NCBI GenBank assembly: GCA_036496585.1
Contig: DASXLB010000018.1
Span: forward strand, 1-59,902
Length of the DNA: 59,902 nucleotides
Reading direction: 5' to 3'
From: Vicinamibacterales bacterium
GTDB lineage: Bacteria; Acidobacteriota; Vicinamibacteria; Vicinamibacterales; 2-12-FULL-66-21
Part shown: one piece after another, positions 51,597 through 59,823 of the stretch
Layout: the number at the start of each line of letters is the position of its first letter
Numbering within the stretch: the stretch's first letter is position 1
Program-made: the position numbers and the translations under genes
Notes under the pieces: generated by a model
Seen by the model: the letters and a program-made list of their open reading frames with translations, nothing else
Told to the model about the DNA's origin: nothing
Databases searched by the model: none

Positions 51597-53306
51597 ATGC
51601 AGGTCAGGCCCGGCACCATCGCGCGTCCGCGCGAGGTGCTCCTTCTCGCGTTTGCCGCCGTCGCTCTCGCGATCCTCATGACCTGGCCGCTCGCCACCGG
51701 TCTGTCGCGGCTCGGCCGCACGGCTCCGACCGACGCCGATGGCCAGTTCAGCATCTGGAACGTGTCGTGGGTGGCGCGCACGCTCGTCGCCGACCCGCTG
51801 CACGTGTTCGATGCGAACATCTTCGCGCCGCACAGGACCACGCTGGCGTACTCGGAAGCCAACCTGCTGCCGGGCGTGGTCGGCATCCCAGCCTGGTGGC
51901 TGACGCGCAATCCGTGGCTGACGCTCAATACCGCGATGCTGCTGGCCTTCGCGTCCGCATTCGCTGGCGCGTATCTTTTTTTCCTCTATGTGAGCGGCAG
52001 CCGCCCCGCGGCCGCAGCCGCCGGCGTGCTATACGCCTTCTGCCCGTATGTGATGTCGCACCTGTCCCACATTCAGCTGCTCTTCACGGGCGGGATTCCC
52101 CTGTCGCTCTACTGGCTGCACCGCCTGGCGGACGCCTGCCGGCGCGAGCCGGCGGCCGGCGAGCCGGGTGATGCTGCGGCCGGAGTCGGCTGGACGGTGC
52201 CCATCGCCCTCGGGCTCACGCTCGCCGCGCAGGCGCTCGCCTGCGCCTACTATGGCGTGTTCGCCGGCCTGATCGTCGGCTACGCGACTCTGGTGCTCGC
52301 GTCGACGCGCCGTCTCTGGCGATCGCGCTCGTGGTGGCAGGCGATCGCCACGGCCGGCATACTCGCGCTGGCCGTCACGGTGCCGGTGTTCATCCCGTAT
52401 CTGCGCGTGCAGCGCGACACCGGCTTCGCGCGGACCGTCGACGACACCGCACGCTGGGCGGCGCGCCCGATCGACTATCTCGTGTCGGCGGCGCACGCGC
52501 ACGCGCCCCTGCTCGACTACGCGCGACGCGCCGGTCCCTGGCTCGAAGTGCTGTTCCCGGGCTACATCGCCGTCTTCCTCGGCGCGGCCGGCATCGTGTT
52601 CGCCTTGCGGCGGCGATCGGCGCACCGGGAAACGGCGCTCGTCTATGGAACGCTCGGCCTGCTGGCGCTGTGGGCGTCGTTCGGTCCGCGCGCCGGCCTA
52701 TATCGGGTCCTCTATGATCTGCCGACGTTCTCGTTCCTGCGCGCCCCGTCGCGCCTCGGGCTCGTCGTCATCATGGTGCTGGCGCTCTTTGCCTGTCTGG
52801 CGATCTCCGACCTGCTGGCGCGCCTTCCGCCGCGGCTGCGCGGCGCGTTCGGCGCGCTTGCCGTCCTCGCCGCGATCGCCGACGTCGCGGTCTTCCCGAT
52901 CCGATGGTTCGCCGCGCCCGTCATCCCCGACGGCTATGCCACGCTGACGCATCGCGCCCGCGCGCCGGTGGCCGAGTTTCCGTTCTACGGCGACCGCGTC
53001 GCGTTCCCGCTGCACGCGCAGTACATGCTGTTTTCGACCGCGCACTGGCTGCCGCTCGTCAACGGCTACAGCGACGTGATCCCGGCCGATTTCCGCAGGG
53101 ACGCGCCGATCCTCGATTCGTTTCCTTCGTCCGATGCGTTTGCCGCGCTCGCCCGCCACCGGGTGCGCTATATCACCGTGCACTGGGACATGTACGTGAA
53201 CCGGCAGGAAGAGATCCGCCGCCGCCTCGAGCCCTACCGCGCCAATCTCAACGAGCTGTCGTCGAACGATCGGATGACGATCTACGAAGTGATCGCGTAC
53301 CCGTGA
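51597..53306 (+). CDS. Multi-span membrane protein, GT-C-like (hypothetical)
   Basis: This 569-residue protein has about ten hydrophobic helices (for instance REVLLLAFAAVALAILMTWP, GLVVIMVLALFACLAISDLL). An early loop, PTDADGQFSIWNVSWVARTLVADPLHVFDANIFAPHRTTLAYSEANLLPG, is typical of a bacterial group related to YfhO/GT-C proteins. The Asp-x-Asp there could be catalytic. The last 150 residues form a soluble domain (YATLTHRARAPVAEFPFYGD; ITVHWDMYV). A role in surface glycan or lipid-linked sugar transfer is inferred from fold and from the divergent GT-C-like neighbour. No substrate is predictable. Confidence 0.7.
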   Translation: MQVRPGTIARPREVLLLAFAAVALAILMTWPLATGLSRLGRTAPTDADGQFSIWNVSWVARTLVADPLHVFDANIFAPHRTTLAYSEANLLPGVVGIPAWWLTRNPWLTLNTAMLLAFASAFAGAYLFFLYVSGSRPAAAAAGVLYAFCPYVMSHLSHIQLLFTGGIPLSLYWLHRLADACRREPAAGEPGDAAAGVGWTVPIALGLTLAAQALACAYYGVFAGLIVGYATLVLASTRRLWRSRSWWQAIATAGILALAVTVPVFIPYLRVQRDTGFARTVDDTARWAARPIDYLVSAAHAHAPLLDYARRAGPWLEVLFPGYIAVFLGAAGIVFALRRRSAHRETALVYGTLGLLALWASFGPRAGLYRVLYDLPTFSFLRAPSRLGLVVIMVLALFACLAISDLLARLPPRLRGAFGALAVLAAIADVAVFPIRWFAAPVIPDGYATLTHRARAPVAEFPFYGDRVAFPLHAQYMLFSTAHWLPLVNGYSDVIPADFRRDAPILDSFPSSDAFAALARHRVRYITVHWDMYVNRQEEIRRRLEPYRANLNELSSNDRMTIYEVIAYP

Positions 53307-53351
53307 ATAGAGGATCGAAGCTGTCGCGCGGAGCGGGATGGAAGCTGTAGC

Positions 53352-53369
53352 GCGGACCTTCAGGTCCGC
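53352..53369. repeat. GCGGACC-TTCA-GGTCCGC hairpin, single copy of a repeat family
   Basis: Preceded by GTAGC, it matches the format of the 22.1-22.4 kb array (GTAGCGC plus palindrome with TTCA loop). It lies between convergent genes and may double as a bidirectional terminator. A partial copy, AAGCTGTCGCGCGGA, lies just upstream. Confidence 0.65.
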
Positions 53370-53407
53370 CTCAACGCCCTTGCGGACAAAGAACAAGATC
53401 GATCCGG

Positions 53408-55717
53408 CTACGCGCCACCGCTCTTCTTTTTCTTCGACGTCTTTTTCGAGGTCGGCTTCTTGGCGGCGGACGACTTCTTCTTTGCCGGTGCTTTCGTGAC
53501 CGGGGCCGGGTGCCCTTCGCCTTCGCCGTAGAGGCGGCGGTAGTCCTCGGCGATGCCGAGGATGCGCTTGACGTAGTTCTGCGTCTCGGGGAACGGGATG
53601 TCGTCGATGAACTCGTCCTCGTCCATCGAGGGGCGCTCGGACTTCCAGCGGACGACGCGGTTCTCGCCGGCGTTGTAGCTGGCGAGGGCGTAGTAGGTGC
53701 CGCCGAACTGCGAGACCAGCCGCTTGAAATAGAGCGTGCCGAGACGGATGTTCGTATCCCCGTTGGTCAGCATCGCCGTATTGAACCGGCGGATGCCGAC
53801 CGCGGTCGCCAGACGGCGGCCGGTCGCCGGCACGATCTGCATCAACCCGTAGGCATTCGCGCCGGATTTCGCGGTCGGATCGAACGTCGACTCCTGCAGG
53901 ATCAGAGACGCAACGAGATATGGATCGAGTTCGTAGAGCGCCGCGTTTTTCTTGATCGCGTCCCAGTAGGTGAGCGGAAAGATCACCTGCAGGATCTCGG
54001 CGGGCAGCCCGACGCCGCTCTCGGCCAGGAATTGCGGATAGGCGCGGCGCATCACGGTGATGGCGCGGCGGAGATCCCCTTTCTGATGGTAGATCCAGGC
54101 GATCGTCGCGTCGATCGCGGGCGACGTCCCCCACGCCTTCTGCGCGAACTGCAGTTCGGCGAGCCCGGTGTCGTACAGACCGGCGGCCAGCAGATGACGG
54201 ATGATCGCCGCGTTGGGAGGCGGGCTGGCCGGCGCCGGAGGCGCGACGCCGGCATCCTGGTAGCCGACCCGCACGGCCTGCGTCGGTTCGACCGCCGCCT
54301 TCACTGCCGGCAGATGTCGGCCGGCGAGCCGTCCATAGTAGGAATTCATGTAGTCGGTATAGACGAGCCGCAGCCGCGCCTGCGCCGATTCCGCCTGGCC
54401 AAGCTTCTCGCGCGCCCGGCCGGCCCAGTACAGGAACGGCGGCCGGTAGTCGGATCGCGGAAACGCCGCCGCGGCGCTCTCGAACACCCGAACCGTGTCG
54501 GCGAAGTGTCCGGTCGTATAGGCGCGCCAGCCGTATTTCCACGCCGAGCGCTCGGCATACGGGCCGGTCGGGAACTTCTCGTACAGCTCCTTGAACGTCT
54601 GCGCCGCCACGTCGTCGTCGTTGGTGACGATGAGGTGCGTGCCGAGGCTGTTGAGCGCCTCGCCGGTCCAGGTGCTGTCGGGAAAGGCGTCGACCAGGGC
54701 CCGCGTGAGGCGGTCGGCCTCGTCATGATTGCCGAGCGCTCGCAGCGCGCTCAGATAGAAGTACTGCGCCTCGGCGCGGCGGGACGCCTGCTCGAGGTAC
54801 GGGCGGACGCCTTCGCGCGCAGCGTCATAGCGTTTCAGGAAATAGTCGCACTCGGCGATGCGGAGGTCGATCACTTCGCGCTCGTCACCGCTCGCCTGCG
54901 GTTGGAGGATGACGAAGGCGCTTCGGGCCTCGGAATACCGTTTCGCGCCGAACAGGATCAGCGCCCGCCCGAGGTCACGCTTGCCGTCGACCTTGGGTGC
55001 CACGTCCTGCAACGTGGGGAGCGCGTCCCCCGCGCTCCTCGCCGCATCGCTGAGAGGGAATTCGTAATACACGCGCTGCCAGGCGACCGCCGCCCGCGTG
55101 CGGTCGCCGGCCGCGGAGGCGGCGCGGGCCATCCGCGCCAGCATGTCGTCGACCGCAGCAGCCTTGTGGGTCGACAGCTTTTCGTAGAGGTCCGCGGCCG
55201 CGGCATGATCGCCCCGGGCCTCGACGGCTTCCGCCTGGCCGAGTGACGCGACGAGCCAGAGATAGCCGTCCGGCTTGCGATCGAGGATCGCGGTGAAGAG
55301 CTTCTCGGCTTCCGCCGGTTCGGAACGGAGGAGCGCGCCGCCAAGGTAGAAGCGCGCATAGTCCTGCAGCGGGCCGCCGGCCGCGAGAGCCTGTCGGGCA
55401 TAGCTCGCCGCCGGCGCATAGTTGCCGGCCGCGTAGGCGGTGGCAGCCTCGGCGAGCGGCGTCCCTTTGACCGACGCGCGCTCGACAGCGCGCGGCGCGA
55501 ACCAGTAGTCGTCGATGTTCTGCGGGAGCGCCGCGTGGACCGTGGGACGGAGCGGCTCGGCTTCCTGTTGCTCCGGCGCCGGTGCGGGCTGCGGGGAGGC
55601 CGGAGGCGCCTGGGCGGCTGGCGATGATGGAGCCTGGGCCGCCGACGGGGACGCCTGGATCAGCGACGCGGCCACCGCCGCGCAAACGAACAGGCGGGCG
55701 GGGCCCCTGGTCCGCAT
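53408..55717 (-). CDS. slt: Soluble lytic transglycosylase with TPR-like repeats (Slt70 type)
   Basis: The 769-residue periplasmic enzyme cleaves peptidoglycan to 1,6-anhydro products. It has a signal peptide (residues 1-27), a Pro/Ala linker, a long alpha-superhelix (about 85-530) and a C-terminal SLT domain. The catalytic Glu lies in LVASLILQESTFDPTAKSGANAYGLMQIVPATG (about 605-637), with NIRLGTLYFKRLVSQFGGTYYALASYNAGENRV. A Lys/Ser-rich tail (AKKKSSAAKKPTSKKTSKKKK) follows, possibly binding wall or nucleic acid. The start shares one base with the stop of the coiled-coil gene, so the two are coupled. Confidence 0.92.
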   Translation of the reverse strand: MRTRGPARLFVCAAVAASLIQASPSAAQAPSSPAAQAPPASPQPAPAPEQQEAEPLRPTVHAALPQNIDDYWFAPRAVERASVKGTPLAEAATAYAAGNYAPAASYARQALAAGGPLQDYARFYLGGALLRSEPAEAEKLFTAILDRKPDGYLWLVASLGQAEAVEARGDHAAAADLYEKLSTHKAAAVDDMLARMARAASAAGDRTRAAVAWQRVYYEFPLSDAARSAGDALPTLQDVAPKVDGKRDLGRALILFGAKRYSEARSAFVILQPQASGDEREVIDLRIAECDYFLKRYDAAREGVRPYLEQASRRAEAQYFYLSALRALGNHDEADRLTRALVDAFPDSTWTGEALNSLGTHLIVTNDDDVAAQTFKELYEKFPTGPYAERSAWKYGWRAYTTGHFADTVRVFESAAAAFPRSDYRPPFLYWAGRAREKLGQAESAQARLRLVYTDYMNSYYGRLAGRHLPAVKAAVEPTQAVRVGYQDAGVAPPAPASPPPNAAIIRHLLAAGLYDTGLAELQFAQKAWGTSPAIDATIAWIYHQKGDLRRAITVMRRAYPQFLAESGVGLPAEILQVIFPLTYWDAIKKNAALYELDPYLVASLILQESTFDPTAKSGANAYGLMQIVPATGRRLATAVGIRRFNTAMLTNGDTNIRLGTLYFKRLVSQFGGTYYALASYNAGENRVVRWKSERPSMDEDEFIDDIPFPETQNYVKRILGIAEDYRRLYGEGEGHPAPVTKAPAKKKSSAAKKPTSKKTSKKKKSGGA

Positions 55718-58035
55718 CAGGTCCCGAGGAGCGCCGGGTCGCCATCGGCCAGCGTCTGAACCAGCTCCTGCTGGAAGAACTGGTCGCGCGCCCCGACGGC
55801 CGTGGGTACCCGCTCCTGGTACAGCCGCAGCGCGCGGTCGATTTCGGCGCGCAGTCGGCGGCGAAGATCCCGCTGCTCACGGCCGGCGCGCACGGCGCCC
55901 TCGTTGTACAGCTTGATTTCCGACACGAGCAGGCGCGCGTAGCGCCGGGCGCCCTCCTCCCCGTTGCCGTGGGCGCCGGTCCCGTCGGGCGTATCGCCGC
56001 GCACCACGTCGAGCGTACGCATCGCGGCTCGCAGTGCCGCCACCGCCGCGGCATGCCGGACGGCGAGATCGATCGCTTCAGCCCACCCGGCGCTGCCCTC
56101 GCCGCCGCCGGTGTCGGCATAGAGCACCGCCACCGCGCGGCCGCTGATCATCAGCGGCACCGCCGTCGCCTGCCCGCCGTTCAGTCGTGCGAACGGTGGC
56201 GCCGGCCGCTCTGCCGACGCGGGAGCGGCCCGTCCGGTCTGAACGGCGTGCGCGAGCAGGTCGGATCCGGTGATGGACGACTCCACCGTGCGCGTCTCGG
56301 CGTCGGCGATGCCGACGGCTTTCCAGGGCTTCAGGCGATCGCCATTGACGATGAACAGGGCTGCACGGCCAGCGATCGCTGCGGAGTATTGCAGGAGCGT
56401 TTCGAGTGCCTGGCTGAGCGACGCGCTGCCGTCGATCGCGCGCACCGATTCGGGCAGCCGCGACAGCGCCGCGCCCGCGAACGTCGGGGCGGGCGCAGCC
56501 GATTTCATCGCCTCCATCGCCGCCGCACTCCTGGCGGCTTCTGCCGCCACCATCGCCGAGGCGGCGTCGGCCGCGGCTCCGGCCTTTGCGGCGGCGTCGC
56601 GCGCGACCGCGACGTCGGCCTGGGCCGACGCGAGCTGCGCGTGGACGGCGGCGTTCTCCGATTGCGCCGATGCGAGCTGATCGCGGAGGGCGGCGGCGGC
56701 GGTCTCCGCCGCGGTCATTCGGTCGCGCACCGCGACGGCCTCGGCCTGCGCCGACGCCAGCTGGTCGCGCCCCGACGTGGCGTCGGAGTGGACGGACGCG
56801 AGCTGCTCGCGGGCCGCGGCGACCTCGGCCTGGGCCGCCGTGAGCTGCTCGCGGGCGGAGGCGCCGTGCGCGTGGGCCGCGGCGAGCTCGTCGCGGACGC
56901 CGGCGGCGTCGGCGTGGACCGTCGCGAGCTGATCGCGTATCCCGGCGGCATCGGCGTGGACCGAGGTGAGCTGATCCCGCATCGCGGTGGCGTCAGCCTG
57001 CGATGAAGCGAGTCGCTCGCCGATCGCCACGATCTCTGCGTGCGCCGTCCCGAACTGTTCGCGCGCCGCTGCCGCGTCGGCCTGCGCCGAAGCCAGCTGT
57101 TCGCGCGCGGCCGTCATCTCGGCCTGCATCGAGGCCAGCTGCTCGCGGGCCGCTGCGGCGGCGGCCTCTGCGGCCGAGAGCTGCTGGCGCGCGCCGGCGG
57201 CGTCCGACTGCGCGGCGGTGAGTTGCTCCCGGGCGGCTGCGGTCTCGGCTTGCGCGGAGGCGTGCTGCTGGCGCACGTCGGCAGTTTCCGCCTGCGCGGC
57301 ACCCAGCTGATTGCGCAGGCCACCGGCGTCGTCGTGCACCGAGGCGAGCTGGCGACGGAGGCTGTCGGCGTCGGCCTGGGTCGAGGCGTGCTGTTCGCGC
57401 GCCGCGGCGAGATCGTTCGCGGCGGCGCTCGCCTGGGTCCTGGCGGCGTCCGCTTCGGTCACCGCAGCGGCGGCGTGCGCCTGCGCGGACGCAATCTCGG
57501 CTTCGAGGAGCAGCTTGACGGCTTCGAGTTCGGCCGAGGCGCGCGCCTGGCGCTCGGCGAGCGTCTGCTGCGCGCCATCGAGCACGTGCTGGGCCTGGCT
57601 GAGCGCCTCCTGACCGCGGCGGGACTCGGCTTCGAGCGCCGTCTGGCCGCGTTCGCGCTCGGCCTTGACCTCCTCGTCGATCCGCTTACGGAGCGCGTCG
57701 AGCTGCAGCTCGGCGCTGCGCTTGACGGAGTTGACCGAGTGCTGGACGGTCTGCTCGAGCTGTTGCTGCAACTCGAGTTCGAGAGCGTTCCGTTCGGCGC
57801 GTCCCCGTTCGAGCGCCTGTTGCAGCGCTTCGGCGCGCGCCGCCGCCACCGTTTTCTCGAGGTCGGCCTGCCAGGCGCCTCGCGCGGATTCGAGGCGGCC
57901 GCCGGCCACCCGCTCCGCCTCGGCCGCGCCCTGGCCGCGGGCCTCCGCGACGGCCTGTTCGTAGTGCTGCTTGAGGGTCGCGAACTGCTGATCGAGCGCG
58001 CCTCGCAGTTGCGCCTGCAGATCGTCGAGCGACAT
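55717..58035 (-). CDS. Repeat coiled-coil protein with GAF-like domain and conserved C-terminal helical module
   Basis: I do not recognise this 772-residue protein as a named family. Residues 1-210 are charged coiled coil (EQAVAEARGQG; ALRKRIDEEVKAERERGQ). Residues 211-476 are 19 uninterrupted copies of a 14-residue unit, consensus AAREQLASAQADAA, two heptads each. After an Ala-rich linker, about 526-670 look like a GAF domain (LSQALETLLQYSAAIAGRAALFIVNGDRLKPWKAVGI; ATAVPLMISGRAVAVLYADTG). Residues 693-768 form a helical module (RRYARLLVSEIKLYNEGAVRAGREQRDLRRRL; DQFFQQELVQTLADGDPALLG). There is no signal peptide, so it is cytoplasmic. GATAAT lies 9 nt before the ATG. It is coupled to slt. Confidence 0.85.
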   Translation of the reverse strand: MSLDDLQAQLRGALDQQFATLKQHYEQAVAEARGQGAAEAERVAGGRLESARGAWQADLEKTVAAARAEALQQALERGRAERNALELELQQQLEQTVQHSVNSVKRSAELQLDALRKRIDEEVKAERERGQTALEAESRRGQEALSQAQHVLDGAQQTLAERQARASAELEAVKLLLEAEIASAQAHAAAAVTEADAARTQASAAANDLAAAREQHASTQADADSLRRQLASVHDDAGGLRNQLGAAQAETADVRQQHASAQAETAAAREQLTAAQSDAAGARQQLSAAEAAAAAAREQLASMQAEMTAAREQLASAQADAAAAREQFGTAHAEIVAIGERLASSQADATAMRDQLTSVHADAAGIRDQLATVHADAAGVRDELAAAHAHGASAREQLTAAQAEVAAAREQLASVHSDATSGRDQLASAQAEAVAVRDRMTAAETAAAALRDQLASAQSENAAVHAQLASAQADVAVARDAAAKAGAAADAASAMVAAEAARSAAAMEAMKSAAPAPTFAGAALSRLPESVRAIDGSASLSQALETLLQYSAAIAGRAALFIVNGDRLKPWKAVGIADAETRTVESSITGSDLLAHAVQTGRAAPASAERPAPPFARLNGGQATAVPLMISGRAVAVLYADTGGGEGSAGWAEAIDLAVRHAAAVAALRAAMRTLDVVRGDTPDGTGAHGNGEEGARRYARLLVSEIKLYNEGAVRAGREQRDLRRRLRAEIDRALRLYQERVPTAVGARDQFFQQELVQTLADGDPALLGT
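56608..57405. repeat. Nineteen 42-bp tandem units in the coiled-coil gene
   Basis: Each 42-bp unit encodes 14 residues of the pattern x-x-R-(E/D)-Q-L-x-(A/S)-x-(Q/H)-(A/S)-(D/E)-x-x. Unit length is exactly constant, so the heptad phase is never broken, while third-codon positions and several residues vary. That implies old, selected repeats, not a fresh expansion. Confidence 0.85.
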
Positions 58036-58044
58036 GACGTCGTG

Positions 58045-58050
58045 ATTATC
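58045..58050 (-). promoter_or_regulatory. Candidate -10 element of the coiled-coil/slt operon
   Basis: GATAAT on the minus strand (5/6 match to TATAAT) ends 9 nt before the ATG at 58035. Confidence 0.4.
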
Positions 58051-58149
58051 CCATGACTTGCAGGGGTTTACACCCCGATCCTCCGGCGCGCCCCACCAAC
58101 CGCTCCGCCGGCTTGCCAGGCGTCGTACAATGGGGGTAGCGTTTCAAAA

Positions 58150-58501
58150 GGGGGCGAACCAGATTCGACGGAGATATTGTTTCGCAGGATGCGTGCCGAG
58201 GACCATCAACCTCGATAAAAGATGGAAACCAACCTAACTGCGGATTCGCAGCTCGCTCTCGCAGCCTAAGAACCTGTGAGCGTCTGCCCTCGTCAGCCTG
58301 CGGGCGGGGACCAGATGTCATTTTAGCAGGCTGGCTGTGATCGGCTGCCTCGGACGATCGCGGCGAGATTTTTCGGGGTTGGTGTCCGGCGGTTTTTCCG
58401 GGTCTTCACGCCGGGCGCGACACCACAGACGCGGATACGCATCGTAGATTCCTGCGGGGATGTATTTTCGGACCCGGGTGCAACTCCCGGCGCCTCCACC
58501 A
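58150..58501 (+). ncRNA. ssrA: Transfer-messenger RNA (tmRNA)
   Basis: tmRNA rescues stalled ribosomes and adds a degradation tag. The 5' end GGGGGCG pairs with 3' CGCCTCC, followed by A and encoded CCA. The opening GGGGGCGAACCAGATTCGACG is the usual 5' signature, and the T arm is CCGGG-TGCAACT-CCCGG near the end. The tag frame closes at TAA 58267-58269 and ends ADSQLALAA, a typical LALAA degron. The resume codon is not certain: the frame reads METNLTADSQLALAA from 58222. Length is 352 nt. An integrative element abuts the 3' end. Confidence 0.95.
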
Positions 58502-58552
58502 TTTTTCTCAATGAAACCGGGCTTTCTAGCCCGGTTTTCCCGGCGCCTCCAC
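58486..58552. repeat. 14-bp direct repeat at the tmRNA 3' end (candidate attachment site)
   Basis: CCCGGCGCCTCCAC occurs at 58486-58499, inside the tmRNA T arm and acceptor stem, and again perfectly at 58539-58552 within the last codons of the integrase gene. The spacing is 53 bp. The first copy fits an att core at the 3' end of ssrA. Confidence 0.7.
58514..58537 (+). terminator. tmRNA terminator overlapping the integrase stop
   Basis: AAACCGGGC pairs with GCCCGGTTT around TTTCTA, ending in a T-run. Being symmetric with A and T runs on both sides it can act in both directions, ending ssrA and the convergent integrase gene, whose TAG stop (58526-58528) lies in the loop. Confidence 0.8.
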
Positions 58553-59632
58553 GATTCCTCCACGGGTTTCCGCACCATCCAATAGCCGGATGGCCGCGTC
58601 GAGTGCCGCCGGACTCAGATGCATGTAGCGCTGCGTCGTCCCGAGATCCTGATGCCCGGCGAGCTCCTGAATCGCCCGCGCCGGCGCACCACGCATCGCG
58701 AGATGCGAACAGAACGTGTGCCGCAGGATATGCACTCCGGGTTTCACGTTCGCTCGCCGCGCCACCCGTCGCATCATCACCTGCACCACTTTCTGCGTCA
58801 GCGGTTTCCCCTCCTGGTCACACAGCACGCGTGGACCGCGAAGGTGCCTTGCCGCCTGCAGCGCAGCCGCCAGCCGCTTCGTCAGCGGCACGTACCGGAT
58901 GCGACCGCCTTTCGGCGCGTTGACGTGGCCGCGCCAATCTGATCTAGCCACGCACAACTGCCGCTTGGTCAGGTTGACGTCGGTCCATTCCAGTCCGATC
59001 ATCTCGCCCCGCCGCAGGCCAGCCTCGCCGCCCAAGAGCACAACCAGGTGCGCTTGCGGCTCTCGCGCTGACGCCTCGACGAGCCGCTCGAACTGGTCGA
59101 ACTCATAGAACGACGCCTCGGTTCGCGGCGTGCGCAGCATCTTGATCGAACACGGCACGCGGTCGATCACGTCCCACTCGACCGCGGTCCGCATCAGCAC
59201 ATTCAAGACCGTCAGCACGTTGTTCACCGTCTTCGGTGATTTCGTGCCGAGCGCGGACTTGAGGTGCTGGACGTCCTCGGTCGTGATCGCTGCCAGCGGC
59301 TTGTCGCCAAGCGCCGGCACGAGATGAATGCGAAGCGCGCATTCTTTCGACGCGATGCCGCTCGCTTTGAGACGATTGGCCTTGGCGTGCCCTTCCAGGA
59401 ATCGCGGCGCGAATTCCCGCAGTGTTGTTGGTGGTCGCAACACCTCCTTGACTCGATCCGGCTTGCCGTTCACCAGCAGCACGCGCTCGCGCGCTTCGGC
59501 CCACCGTTGCGCCGCGCTCTTCGACGCGGTCAGGGCTTTTCGTCGCTCGCGAATCAGGGCGCCGTCCGGCAGGACAATCCGGATATCCACTTCCCAGCCG
59601 CCGTCCACGTACGGTCGTATGGTCACGCTCAT
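58526..59632 (-). CDS. int: Tyrosine site-specific integrase
   Basis: The 368-residue phage-type integrase has an N-terminal arm/SAM-like domain (TTLREFAPRFLEGHAKANRLKASGIASKE; TVNNVLTVLNVLMRTAVEWDVI) and a catalytic domain with all expected residues: Arg in EAGLRRGEMIGLEW (about 210), Lys in APKGGRIRYVPL, HxxR in VHILRHTFCSHLA (about 305), His in LAGHQDLG and the nucleophile Tyr in TTQRYMHLSP (about 338). It faces ssrA and its last residues (VEAPGKPG) are coded by a second copy of the ssrA att core. It overlaps the excisionase-like gene by 4 nt. Confidence 0.94.
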   Translation of the reverse strand: MSVTIRPYVDGGWEVDIRIVLPDGALIRERRKALTASKSAAQRWAEARERVLLVNGKPDRVKEVLRPPTTLREFAPRFLEGHAKANRLKASGIASKECALRIHLVPALGDKPLAAITTEDVQHLKSALGTKSPKTVNNVLTVLNVLMRTAVEWDVIDRVPCSIKMLRTPRTEASFYEFDQFERLVEASAREPQAHLVVLLGGEAGLRRGEMIGLEWTDVNLTKRQLCVARSDWRGHVNAPKGGRIRYVPLTKRLAAALQAARHLRGPRVLCDQEGKPLTQKVVQVMMRRVARRANVKPGVHILRHTFCSHLAMRGAPARAIQELAGHQDLGTTQRYMHLSPAALDAAIRLLDGAETRGGIVEAPGKPG

Positions 59633-59823
59633 CGCTTGTTCTCCTTCAGCGAGAGCGCGCTTTTCTGGTCGAGCCAGTTTAGCAGCTCCTGCGAGCGCAC
59701 GAGGACACGTCGGCGCACGCGTACGACGCCGGGCAACTGTCGTCGTTCGACCATCGCGTACACGGCGCGACGCGTCGTGCGCAGCAGGTCAGCCGTTTCG
59801 TCAATCGTCAGCAGCATCGGCAA
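59629..59823 (-). CDS. Excisionase-like helix-turn-helix protein
   Basis: The 64-residue protein reads MLLTIDETADLLRTTRRAVYAMVERRQLPGVVRVRRRVLVRSQELLNWLDQ, the winged HTH of the HTH_17/AlpA/Xis type, in which the first helices bind DNA and the VRVRRRVLV strand forms the wing. These small proteins direct the integrase toward excision or regulate it. Its stop overlaps the integrase start (ATGA), so the two are made together. Confidence 0.82.
   Translation of the reverse strand: MPMLLTIDETADLLRTTRRAVYAMVERRQLPGVVRVRRRVLVRSQELLNWLDQKSALSLKENKR

Noticed and set aside
52698-54542. Long minus-strand frame overlapping slt and the membrane protein gene
   Set aside because: It is out of frame with the SLT catalytic motif and antisense to a clear multi-span protein.
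58318-58578. Minus-strand frames across the tmRNA
   Set aside because: They lie inside the folded tmRNA and terminator and have no protein-like features.
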